Position numbers and translations under genes: made by a program. From NCBI GenBank assembly GCA_021828475.1, contig JAJZIY010000011.1, positions 1 to 64,000 on the forward strand: DNA of 64,000 bases. Reading direction: 5' to 3'. The DNA comes from Actinomycetes bacterium (GTDB lineage Bacteria > Actinomycetota > Acidimicrobiia > Acidimicrobiales > Palsa-688). Shown one piece after another: positions 16,060 through 23,806 of the stretch. The notes under the pieces are model-generated. The model searched no databases and was not told the origin of the DNA. It saw only the letters and a program-made list of their open reading frames with translations. Each line of letters begins with the position of its first letter. Position 1 is the first letter of the stretch.

Positions 16060-17292
16060 ATGGTTTCTGTTCTCTTCGTGGACGACGACACCGAGGGCCT
16101 CGCGGCCCTGCGCAGAGCTTACGGGCGGGCCCTGGAGGACTGGCAGCTCTGCTTCGCTGACGACGCCGACGCCGCACTTGGCGCCATCGGCGCCGGAGCG
16201 GTCGACGCGGTGGTCGCGAGCGCCCGAATGGCCCACATGAGCACGGCACGCTTCCTGCGCCTGGTGAAACAGGCGGACCCTGCCGTAGCCAGAGTTGTCC
16301 TGGCCGGCCCCCGAGACCGCAGCGCCATGCTCAGCGCGCTGCCCGTTGTCAACCAGTGCGTGAGCAGGGCGTGCGGCCCGGAGGTGCTGGCACGCGTGGT
16401 CCAACGGACCGCCAACCTGAGTGCCCGCATCCACAGCCCGGGCACGCAGGCTTTCGTTGCCGAGGTCGGCTCCCTGCCGAGCCTGCCTGACAGCCTCACC
16501 GCCCTCGACGCCGCTCTGGCGGACGAGGACTGCTCCCTGGCTCAGATCGCAGGCATCGTCGGCGCCGACGTGGCCATGACAGCCAAGGTCCTCCAGCTGG
16601 TCAATTCCTCCTTCTTCGGACTGAGGGCGCAGGTGTGCGACCTCCGCCATGCGGTGGCCTACCTCGGGGTGGAGACGTTGAGGGACTTCGCAGTGGCGGG
16701 CGCGGTGTTCCGGGCCTTCACCCCGAGCCCTCCTCTCTCGTGCAGCTGGATGAGCGCCTTCGCAAGGCACAGTACGCAGGTGGGTGAGCGCTGCGCTCGC
16801 ATGGTGCGCACCGGCTCAGCGCGCTGCGAGGCCACCGTCGCAGGGATGCTGCACAACATCGGCGAACTGGTGCTGGCCGAGCGGGCACCCGCAAGGCTGC
16901 TGGCCATCTCAGCCGACCTGGTCGACGCTGGGAGCCCCGACGACGCAGAGATGCGCCACCTGGGTACGACCCTTCCCCTCGTCGGGGCCAACCTGCTCTC
17001 GGACTGGGGCATGGGCTACCACATAGTCGAGGCGGTGGCCTGCCAGCGCCACGCCTGGGAAGGCCCGGCCCGGGGCCCCGAGCTCGGCGACCTCGTCACG
17101 GTGGCAGACCGCGCCACCGGCGAGAGCAGGCGCGAGGGCCCGGGAGCGGGTGGCCCGGAGCTGCCCTGGGTGCCCGTATGCCACTCCGCCCTGGCCGGAC
17201 CGCCCTCACCCGAGTACCTGGCCAGGGTGGGGTTGAGCGGCCCCGCCGGTACGGCATGCGAGGACGACGCAGCGGCTGGCATCGCCGGCTGA
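16060..17292 (+). CDS. Receiver-like domain fused to HDOD domain, probable signalling protein
   Basis: 410 residues. Residues 1-115 form a response-regulator receiver-like domain with the acidic cluster (FVDDD, 8-10). The phosphoacceptor Asp expected near residue 54 is Ser (VVASARMAHM), and the conserved Lys is replaced by Arg (CVSRACGPE). An HDOD domain follows (about 130-340): LPSLPDSLTALDAAL, ADVAMTAKVLQLVNSSFFG, VAYLGVETLRDFAVAGAVF and MLHNIGELVLAE, an HD-like fold lacking the metal-binding HD pair. HDOD proteins act in stress, motility or c-di-GMP signalling. The receiver is probably not phosphorylated. ATG 16060 follows GAAAGGGA. Confidence 0.85.
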   Translation: MVSVLFVDDDTEGLAALRRAYGRALEDWQLCFADDADAALGAIGAGAVDAVVASARMAHMSTARFLRLVKQADPAVARVVLAGPRDRSAMLSALPVVNQCVSRACGPEVLARVVQRTANLSARIHSPGTQAFVAEVGSLPSLPDSLTALDAALADEDCSLAQIAGIVGADVAMTAKVLQLVNSSFFGLRAQVCDLRHAVAYLGVETLRDFAVAGAVFRAFTPSPPLSCSWMSAFARHSTQVGERCARMVRTGSARCEATVAGMLHNIGELVLAERAPARLLAISADLVDAGSPDDAEMRHLGTTLPLVGANLLSDWGMGYHIVEAVACQRHAWEGPARGPELGDLVTVADRATGESRREGPGAGGPELPWVPVCHSALAGPPSPEYLARVGLSGPAGTACEDDAAAGIAG

Positions 17293-17330
17293 GCCACGGC
17301 GTCCCCGTGCCCGCGGCGTCGCGGGGCACT

Positions 17331-17480
17331 TCAGCCGGCCATGGGCAGGTCGGGACCGGCGGGGTCGTAAGCATCTGTGACCGTCGTGCGATCGCACCAG
17401 AAACTCACGCTGTGGGCCCGGCTGTGCTCGACGGTTTCGTCTGCGGCACTCTCGGGTGCTGATGCCGCTGCACCTGACAT
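17331..17480 (-). CDS. Possible small protein (49 aa) coupled to the HAD gene
   Basis: ATG 17480 lies one base after the stop codon of the HAD hydrolase gene, in the same direction, and the frame runs 49 codons to a stop at 17331-17333. The product is acidic with one Cys in SVSFWCDRTTV and ends DPAGPDLPMAG. There is no ribosome site of its own, so translation would depend on termination-reinitiation. I do not recognise a family, and it could be a chance frame. Confidence 0.4.
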   Translation of the reverse strand: MSGAAASAPESAADETVEHSRAHSVSFWCDRTTVTDAYDPAGPDLPMAG

Positions 17481-17481
17481 G

Positions 17482-18180
17482 TCAGGAGGCCTGGCGTACA
17501 CCGACCTCTTCCAAGTGCTCCAGGAGGTCAGCCGGATCCTGGTAGACCCGGTAGGCGCCTGCCGCCTGGAGCTCCTCCGGGCCGTAACCACCGCTCAACA
17601 GGCCGATGCCCAGCGCGCCCGCTCGCTGCGCTGCCAAGAGGTCCCACACGCTGTCGCCGACGACGAACGCGGCTGACGGCTCGACACCGAGGCGCTGTGC
17701 TGCGGCCAGGAAGAGGTCGGGGTCGGGCTTGGCCCGCTCCACCATGTCACGGGTGACAACGGGTACGGCCTCACCCACCGCCAGCATCTCCAGTGCTGGC
17801 CAAGCCACCTGCCTCGTCCCGCTCGTGGCGATGGCGTAGCGCGTGCCGTTCGCAGCCAGGGCGGCCAGCAGCTGGCGCGCCCCGGGAAGGGTCACCACGC
17901 CGCCGGCCCGGCGCAGGTAGCCCTGCATGTGCCGCTCAGTCAGCTCGGTCAGGGTCTGCTGGCTGAGCGATCGGCCGATCTCACGCTGCAGAGCATTGAG
18001 GAACAAACCCCCGCTCATCCCGATACGCCGGTGGACCCGCCACACGGACAGCTCGATGCCGCAGGCCACCAGCGCCTCTCTCCAAGCCATGACGTGCTGG
18101 TAGACCGAGTCGACCAGGGTGCCGTCCAGGTCGAACAGGAACGCCGGCCGGGGTGAGCCGGAAGGCCGTGGCTCGCTCAC
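17482..18180 (-). CDS. HAD-superfamily phosphatase
   Basis: 232 residues. Motif I is FLFDLDGTLVDS (nucleophile Asp), motif II IATSGT, motif III RAKPDPDLFLAAAQRLG and motif IV VVGDSVWDLLAAQRAGA, with a helical cap between I and II (MAWREALVACGIEL). It is phosphoglycolate/beta-phosphoglucomutase-like; substrate unknown. It starts nine bases after the ribokinase stop. GTG 18180 also has its own TAGGGT box six bases upstream, so it may be expressed both from the ribokinase transcript and from an internal leaderless promoter. Confidence 0.88.
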   Translation of the reverse strand: MSEPRPSGSPRPAFLFDLDGTLVDSVYQHVMAWREALVACGIELSVWRVHRRIGMSGGLFLNALQREIGRSLSQQTLTELTERHMQGYLRRAGGVVTLPGARQLLAALAANGTRYAIATSGTRQVAWPALEMLAVGEAVPVVTRDMVERAKPDPDLFLAAAQRLGVEPSAAFVVGDSVWDLLAAQRAGALGIGLLSGGYGPEELQAAGAYRVYQDPADLLEHLEEVGVRQAS

Positions 18181-18189
18181 GCCATCACC

Positions 18190-19155
18190 CTAGGTCAGGC
18201 CGGTCCCGACCCTGGGCGAGCGCGCCAGCAGCCCCGCCGGGACGACTGCCCGCGCCCCGATGTACTCCGTGGTGGCCGAACCGACGGCCGCCCCGAAGCG
18301 CACAGCGGTGGCGAGGTCGTCGCCCGCCGCCAAACGGGCGGCCATGGCGCCCGTGAAGGCGTCACCGGCCCCGGTCGTGTCCACCACCCGCGCCCGGGGG
18401 GCCGGCACGTGGACCGGCTTACCGCCCGCCGAGACAACCGCTCCCGCCGCCCCCAGGGTCACCACGACCATGTCCGGGCCCAGCCGGAGCAGAACGGACA
18501 CCGCCTCGGTCGCCCCCTCCAAGGTGGCTGCCGCCACGCCGGTGAGGGCTTGCGCTTCGTGCTCGTTCACGACCAGCACATCCAGGCGGGCCAACATCTC
18601 GGGCGGCAGGGACCGCCAGGGTGAGCAGTTGAGCATGGTCACAACTCCCGGCCCGGCGATCTCGAAGGCTCGAGCCGTCGCCTCCATGGGGACCTCCAGT
18701 TGGCCGAGCAGTACGGTGCCGGGCACGAGCAGGTCCCGGGCCGCTTCGACATCGGCCGGCGACAGCAGCGCGTTGGCGCCCGGCGCCACGACGATGTCGT
18801 TCTCCCCGTCCGGCGTGAGCCGGACGAAGGCCATCCCCGTCAGCCGGCCACCGGCCCGGCGGACGCGGCCGGTACCCACCCCGCCGGCTTCCAGCTCCGC
18901 CGTCCTGCGGGCCCCGAGGCCGTCGTCGCCGACGCAGGCGACGAGCTCGACCCTGGCGCCGCTGAGCGCCGCCGCCAGAGCCTGGTTCGCGCCTTTCCCG
19001 CCGCCCAGCACCTCCAGGTCGCGAGCCAGCACGGTCTCGCCGCGCTCGGGAGCGCGCTCCAGGGAGATCACGTAGTCGACGTTGACGGAGCCGACCACGA
19101 CCACGCCGCCGGCGGGCGCCGGCGTGTCCTCGCCGCGAACCGCAGCCACCGTCAC
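18190..19155 (-). CDS. rbsK: Ribokinase (PfkB family)
   Basis: 321 residues. The N-terminal sugar-binding strand VVVVGSVNVDYVISLERAPE, the first PfkB signature GGGKGANQALAAALSGA and the second DTTGAGDAFTGAMAARL (anion hole and catalytic Asp) are all present. It phosphorylates D-ribose to ribose-5-phosphate in the cytoplasm. Start GTG 19155 is preceded by GGGGGAG. No ribose transporter is adjacent, so it may salvage ribose from nucleosides. The downstream HAD phosphatase follows after nine bases. A related pentose or nucleoside kinase is possible but less likely given the motifs. Confidence 0.88.
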   Translation of the reverse strand: MTVAAVRGEDTPAPAGGVVVVGSVNVDYVISLERAPERGETVLARDLEVLGGGKGANQALAAALSGARVELVACVGDDGLGARRTAELEAGGVGTGRVRRAGGRLTGMAFVRLTPDGENDIVVAPGANALLSPADVEAARDLLVPGTVLLGQLEVPMEATARAFEIAGPGVVTMLNCSPWRSLPPEMLARLDVLVVNEHEAQALTGVAAATLEGATEAVSVLLRLGPDMVVVTLGAAGAVVSAGGKPVHVPAPRARVVDTTGAGDAFTGAMAARLAAGDDLATAVRFGAAVGSATTEYIGARAVVPAGLLARSPRVGTGLT

Positions 19156-19308
19156 CTGCTCCCCCGAGGGCGGCCGGCCGGGCCTCCAGCCTCCTCACGA
19201 CAGCAGCCACCTGCGCGCACGATGCTCTCGCCTCCCAACTGCCCGGCGGCCCCGTTGCCGCCCGTGACGGGGCCACCCTAACCGGGCCACACCGGCCAGT
19301 CCGTCGCG

Positions 19309-20244
19309 TCAGTCCCGGGGGCTGACGGGTGCCGGGTTGAGAGCGCTGACGATCTCGTCCAGGGAGCGGGCTGCCTCGTCGTGGGGCACCTGGCAGGTCC
19401 CGGCGTTGCGGTGGCCACCGCCGCCGTAGCCAAGCATCAGCCCGCCGATGTCGACGCCGTTGGCCCGGTTGAGGATCGACTTGCCCACCGCCAGGACGGT
19501 GTTCTGCTTCTGGCGGCCCCAGATCACGTGCACGGAGACGGTCGCCTCCGGGTGCAGGGCGTAGACCATGAAGCGGTTGCCGGCGTAGATGGTCTCCTCC
19601 TCGCGCAGGTCGACGACCGCCACTTCCCCCCGAACGGTCGTGCAGCGCCCCAGCTGGGCTTTGAACAGCTCGGACTGCTCCAGGTACAGCGTGACGCGCT
19701 CGGCGACATCGGGTAGGCCGAGCACCTGGTCTACGGGGTGCTCGAGGCAGTAGTCGATGAGCTGCATCATCAGCTCGTAGTTGGAGACCCTGAAGTGGTG
19801 GAACCGCCCCAAGCCGGTCCGGGGGTCCATGAGGAAGTTGAGCAATGCCCACCCTTTGGGCTCCAGGATGTCGTCCACCTGGTAGTTCGCCGAGTCAGCC
19901 TGGTCCACCGCCGTCATCAGGTCTGTGCTGATGCCGGGGAAAGCGGCGGTGCCACCGTAGTAGTCGTAGACGACCCGCGCCGCCGACGGCGCCTTGTCGT
20001 CGATCACGTAGTTGGGGTGGTCCGCGCCGTTCCTCGCCACCTCGCTGGCGTGATGGTCGAACACGAGGTGAGCATCGGGGCTGTAGGGGAGGTTGGTCGT
20101 GATGTCACGCTGCGTTATCGGCACCGCCCCGTCCTGCACGTCCTTGGGGTGGACGAAGGCGATGTCGTCGATAAGGTTGGCCTGCTTGAGCAGCATCGCG
20201 CACACCAGCCCGTCGAAATCGCTTCGGGTTACCAACCGGTACAT
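19309..20244 (-). CDS. DHH-family phosphoesterase (exopolyphosphatase-like)
   Basis: 311 residues. RSDFDGLVCAMLLKQ, LVFDHHASE and a GGGHRNAG-containing C-terminal DHHA1 motif (LMLGYGGGGHRNAGTCQV) identify the DHH superfamily of metal-dependent phosphoesterases. Close types are often named exopolyphosphatase; others degrade short oligonucleotides or cyclic dinucleotides. ATG 20244 is supported by AGGAGG five bases upstream; the upstream extension of the frame has no protein character. It is divergent from the methyltransferase gene at 20.4 kb. Confidence 0.85.
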   Translation of the reverse strand: MYRLVTRSDFDGLVCAMLLKQANLIDDIAFVHPKDVQDGAVPITQRDITTNLPYSPDAHLVFDHHASEVARNGADHPNYVIDDKAPSAARVVYDYYGGTAAFPGISTDLMTAVDQADSANYQVDDILEPKGWALLNFLMDPRTGLGRFHHFRVSNYELMMQLIDYCLEHPVDQVLGLPDVAERVTLYLEQSELFKAQLGRCTTVRGEVAVVDLREEETIYAGNRFMVYALHPEATVSVHVIWGRQKQNTVLAVGKSILNRANGVDIGGLMLGYGGGGHRNAGTCQVPHDEAARSLDEIVSALNPAPVSPRD

Positions 20245-20431
20245 CGTTCCTCCTGGGATGGCCTGGGCCAGGGTGGCCCCCTGTCCAATCGGCAGTGCAC
20301 CGGCGGATGTGAAGGCCCCCCGTGAGGGCACTTCGGCATCTACCGGCCCCACCCCGTTCACGCCCCGGTACAGGCCGCACCGAGCACGGCGGCGCTCTTG
20401 CCTCGCGGCCCGTTGGTCTACTGTCGGGCCG

Positions 20432-21682
20432 GTGGTGGTGGAAGGCTCGCTGACGGCCCGCAGGCGCATGGTCGAGGCGCTCGCTGCAGGTGGCACCGTG
20501 CGTTCGCAGTCGGTGCTCGACGCGATGCGGTCGGTGCCGAGGGAGCTGTTCGTACCCCGCTTCTGGGCGCCTGTCGTCGAGGGGGGCGGTCAAGAGGTGC
20601 GTGAATGGCGGCCGATGGCGGGCGACCTCGGGGCCGAGACGGCGCTCCTGCTCGCCTACGACGTCGACCGGGCACTGGCCCTGAAGCCCCCGCAGAGGTA
20701 CCCCGGCACGGGCCAGGTTCTCAGCACGGCCTCGGCGCCCCGTGTCGTGGGTTGCATGCTCGAGCTGTTGGAGCTGTCGCCGGGTGACCGCGTCCTGGAG
20801 ATAGGTACCGGCAGCGGTTACAACGCGGCACTCCTGAGGCGCCTGGTGGGCGACACCGGCCATGTGACCTCCGTAGAGATCGACAACGAGGTGGCAGAGG
20901 AGGCGGCCGCTCATCTGGCCGATGCCGGCTGCGGCGACGTCGAGGTGGTGGTGGGGGACGGCTACCACGGGGTACCCGAGGCAGCCCCCTTCGACCGCGT
21001 CGTGGCCACCGCCGGCTGCGACGACATCGCGCCTGCCTGGCTGGCTCAGCTGGGCCCAGGGGGTCAGTGCCTCCTACCACTGCGGCACGGAGCGTGGCAC
21101 CCGGTCACCCGGGCGTGGCCTGACGGGAGCGGGGCGCAGGCAAGGGTGGAGGCGCCGGCGTTCTTCGTCCCCCTGCAGGGACGCCAGTCGGCGGCACTGC
21201 CGTGGCCGGGGGACCACAGGTCGCGCCACCACAGTGAGCCCCGTCTCGCCGCGCTACCCGACGCCGTGGCCCTGGCGCTGTCACGCCAGCACGCCGGTGT
21301 CGCCGGAGCCGACAAGGCCCGCTGGAACCTCGCCTACCTCCTGCCCCTGGAGGACGACCGGGCGGTTTCGCTGCTGGCGCTGGCGGAGGGCGCGTCCCTG
21401 GCGGAGGTGCACCAGCGCGGCGACAGGGTGCTCTACAGCGGCGGCGAGGGTGAGCAGCTGAAGGACAGGCTGGTCGACGTGGCGGAGATCTGGCTGTCGC
21501 TGGGCTGCCCCGGCTATGGCGACTACACGAGCCGGCTGGCACCGGTACCGGGGCGGCCACCCGGCCAGCGCGGTTTGCCGCGCCCCGATGGCCGCGCCGG
21601 TTGGGAGCAGCAAGGCAGGCGGAGCTGGACCGTGGAGCGTTACGACTTCGTGCAGACGGTGTGCCTGGAGCGGGCGGCGTGA
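20432..21682 (+). CDS. Protein-L-isoaspartate O-methyltransferase-like protein with long C-terminal extension
   Basis: 416 residues. The N-terminal half is PCMT-like: ARRRMVEALAAGG, then VPRELFVPRFW, VLSTASAPRVVGCMLELLEL and the SAM-binding loop VLEIGTGSGYNAALLRRL. The C-terminal 200 residues (RWNLAYLLPLEDD, AEIWLSLGCPGY, SWTVERYDFV) are an extension not found in the roughly 210-residue repair enzyme, so a specialised methyltransferase is possible. GTG 20432 follows TACTGT (20419-20424) by seven bases; ATG 20468 is an alternative. The gene for a membrane protein starts inside its stop. Confidence 0.78.
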   Translation: MVVEGSLTARRRMVEALAAGGTVRSQSVLDAMRSVPRELFVPRFWAPVVEGGGQEVREWRPMAGDLGAETALLLAYDVDRALALKPPQRYPGTGQVLSTASAPRVVGCMLELLELSPGDRVLEIGTGSGYNAALLRRLVGDTGHVTSVEIDNEVAEEAAAHLADAGCGDVEVVVGDGYHGVPEAAPFDRVVATAGCDDIAPAWLAQLGPGGQCLLPLRHGAWHPVTRAWPDGSGAQARVEAPAFFVPLQGRQSAALPWPGDHRSRHHSEPRLAALPDAVALALSRQHAGVAGADKARWNLAYLLPLEDDRAVSLLALAEGASLAEVHQRGDRVLYSGGEGEQLKDRLVDVAEIWLSLGCPGYGDYTSRLAPVPGRPPGQRGLPRPDGRAGWEQQGRRSWTVERYDFVQTVCLERAA

Positions 21683-23610
21683 AGCCCCGCGAGCAACAGG
21701 ACGGTCCCGGCGCGCCGCACGGTGAGGTCTCCGACCCTGTCACCCTCATGGCGGGACCGCCTGTCGAGGGCCCGCTGGCGAGGGGCCGCCCAGTGGGTCA
21801 CGAGCCACTGGCCGGGACGGCGGGCGACGTCCCTGTGAGGGGCCACGCCGGTTGGCGCGAGGTGCTGGTGGTCGGCTTGCTGATGCTCGGGGCCGCGATC
21901 GCCTTCTTCCACGGTGCGTGGGTGCACCCGAGCTCCAACCAGATCGGCCCGGGCGGCGACGCCGACGAGTACGCGTGGTTCCTCGCCTGGGTGCCCTACG
22001 CCATCGGCCACGGCCTGGACCCGCTCATCAGCACGTACGTCAACGCCCCCCACGGCATCAACCTGATGTGGAACACGTCGGCCCTGCTGCCCGCGTTCGT
22101 CGCTTCCCCCTTCACCGTCGTCTTCGATGCCGCATTCTCCTACAACCTGCTCATGACGACGGCGCCGGCCCTCACGGGCCTGTTCTGCTACATCGCCTTC
22201 CGCCGCTGGGCAAGCGTGGTGCCCGCCCTGACCGGGGCGCTGGTCAGCGCCTTCTCGCCTTACCTGTTCTCCCAGGCCTACGGCCACCTGGCCCAGACGA
22301 TCCTCGTGAGCGCCCCCCTGCTGATCATCGTCCTGGACAGGTTGCTGGTCGTCCAGCGGGCACCGGCGTGGAAGGACGGCCTGGCCCTCGGCCTCGTGGT
22401 TTGGGCCCAGCTGCTCACGGGCGAGGAAGTCCTCTCCATGGAGGTGCTCACCGCCATCGTCGCCACGGTCGTGATCGTCGCCCTGCGACGCCAGGACGTG
22501 GTCACACGCTGGCGCCACGCGGCGCACGGCCTGGTGGTGGCCGCTGTGAGCGCAGGAGCACTGAGCTCGCCGTTCCTGGCCGTGCAGTTCCTCGGGCCCT
22601 ACCAGGTGCAGAACGCCCACCCCCCCAACGTGTTCGTCACGGATCTGTTCAATTTCTTCGTCCCGACCGCCGTGACCAAGATCGTCCCGGGGGCTGCAGC
22701 CACGGTCGCCTCGACCTTCACCGGCAACGTCTCCGAGCAGGGGGGCTACATCGGGGTACCGATGCTCCTGTTCCTCCTGGCCGCCCTGGTCATGGCCCGA
22801 CGGCGCACGGTTGCGTGGCTCGCGGCAGTGACAGGGGCGGCTACCGCCTTGCTTTCGATGGGCCCGACGCTGCATTGGAAGGGCCACGTCAGCCACCTGC
22901 TCCTGCCCTACTACGTGCTCGAACGGCTGCCGCTGTTCCACAACCTGCTGGCAGACCGCTTCGCCTCGATGACGACGATCATGATGGGCCTCTTACTTGC
23001 CCTCGGCTGCGAAGAACTACGCCGGCGAAGCAGAGCAGCCCGCCTGTCGGGCGCCGCTCTGGTGGTGACGGGCATGGCCGCTCTTTTCCCCACCACCAGC
23101 TTCCCCGTGGCGGCAAGCCCCCGCTACCAGGCGTTCGTCAGCGGCCTGTCGTGCCCCAGCCGCTCCAAGGGTGCCCCGTCGCCTCCAGTAGCACTGGTCG
23201 TGCCGGCCACCAACGAGATGGACCTGCGCTGGCAGTCCGAGGCCGGGTTCTGCTTCGCCATGCCGAGCGACACCGGGATGACGGGCACCAATTCGGCCGT
23301 CGTCGGCCATCTCAACATGCTGCTTGGCCTGGGACAGCCAGGACAGCCGCTGCTTGCGACCACACCAGCGGCGCGCGCCCGGGCAGCCGGCCTGCTCCAG
23401 CGGCTCCACGTCTCCGAGATAGTGGTCGGCCCCGAATGGCCCGCCGTTCCCGGCTGGACCCCCCAGGGCCAAGCCAATGCCGTGGCCTGGGTGCAGTGGC
23501 TCGTCGGCACCAAGCCCGTGCAGAGCCAGGATCCCTACGTCTCCTACATCTGGCGCAGCCTCCCGCCCGATTCGGAGATCGCGTCGGGGTCCTTCCCGCC
23601 CGCCGGCTGA
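21679..23610 (+). CDS. Polytopic membrane protein, possible GT-C-type glycosyltransferase
   Basis: 643 residues with about ten to twelve transmembrane helices and a C-terminal soluble part of about 180 residues. The first external loop has GGDADEYAWFLAWVPYAI, an acidic motif in the place where GT-C enzymes hold their catalytic Asp. NAPHGINLMWNTS and RLPLFHNLLADRFA recall bacterial membrane mannosyl/arabinosyl transferase-like proteins. GTG 21679 overlaps the stop of the methyltransferase gene by four bases, so the two are coupled. The donor (probably a lipid-linked sugar) and acceptor are unknown. Confidence 0.65.
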   Translation: MKPREQQDGPGAPHGEVSDPVTLMAGPPVEGPLARGRPVGHEPLAGTAGDVPVRGHAGWREVLVVGLLMLGAAIAFFHGAWVHPSSNQIGPGGDADEYAWFLAWVPYAIGHGLDPLISTYVNAPHGINLMWNTSALLPAFVASPFTVVFDAAFSYNLLMTTAPALTGLFCYIAFRRWASVVPALTGALVSAFSPYLFSQAYGHLAQTILVSAPLLIIVLDRLLVVQRAPAWKDGLALGLVVWAQLLTGEEVLSMEVLTAIVATVVIVALRRQDVVTRWRHAAHGLVVAAVSAGALSSPFLAVQFLGPYQVQNAHPPNVFVTDLFNFFVPTAVTKIVPGAAATVASTFTGNVSEQGGYIGVPMLLFLLAALVMARRRTVAWLAAVTGAATALLSMGPTLHWKGHVSHLLLPYYVLERLPLFHNLLADRFASMTTIMMGLLLALGCEELRRRSRAARLSGAALVVTGMAALFPTTSFPVAASPRYQAFVSGLSCPSRSKGAPSPPVALVVPATNEMDLRWQSEAGFCFAMPSDTGMTGTNSAVVGHLNMLLGLGQPGQPLLATTPAARARAAGLLQRLHVSEIVVGPEWPAVPGWTPQGQANAVAWVQWLVGTKPVQSQDPYVSYIWRSLPPDSEIASGSFPPAG

Positions 23611-23706
23611 CCGGCTCCGCCCCACCCCCCTCAGGGTTACGGCCTTCGCCCGTGGAGCGGATGCGCCCCAGAGCCGGCCGTCCCCTGAGCCCGGGGCCGG
23701 CGCGGC

Positions 23707-23783
23707 GCAGCCGGCCCCTGAGGACCGGCTGCGCTCACCCCCTGTCAGGCACCTGTGCCGCCGCGACCGTCGTCGGGCGGCAC
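23707..23783. terminator. Double hairpin between convergent genes
   Basis: Two perfect 8-bp inverted repeats lie in the 196-bp gap between convergent genes: GCAGCCGG (23707-23714) with CCGGCTGC (23725-23732), and GTGCCGCC (23755-23762) with GGCGGCAC (23776-23783). Neither has a T-tract. Position suggests a bidirectional terminator for the membrane protein and the repeat surface protein. Confidence 0.5.
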
Positions 23784-23806
23784 GGGGTCTCCCCTACCGT
23801 GAGTGT

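Noticed and set aside
17377-17676. 99-codon + strand frame overlapping the HAD gene 3' end
   Set aside because: It is antisense to HAD motif IV and has no start signal or recognisable sequence.
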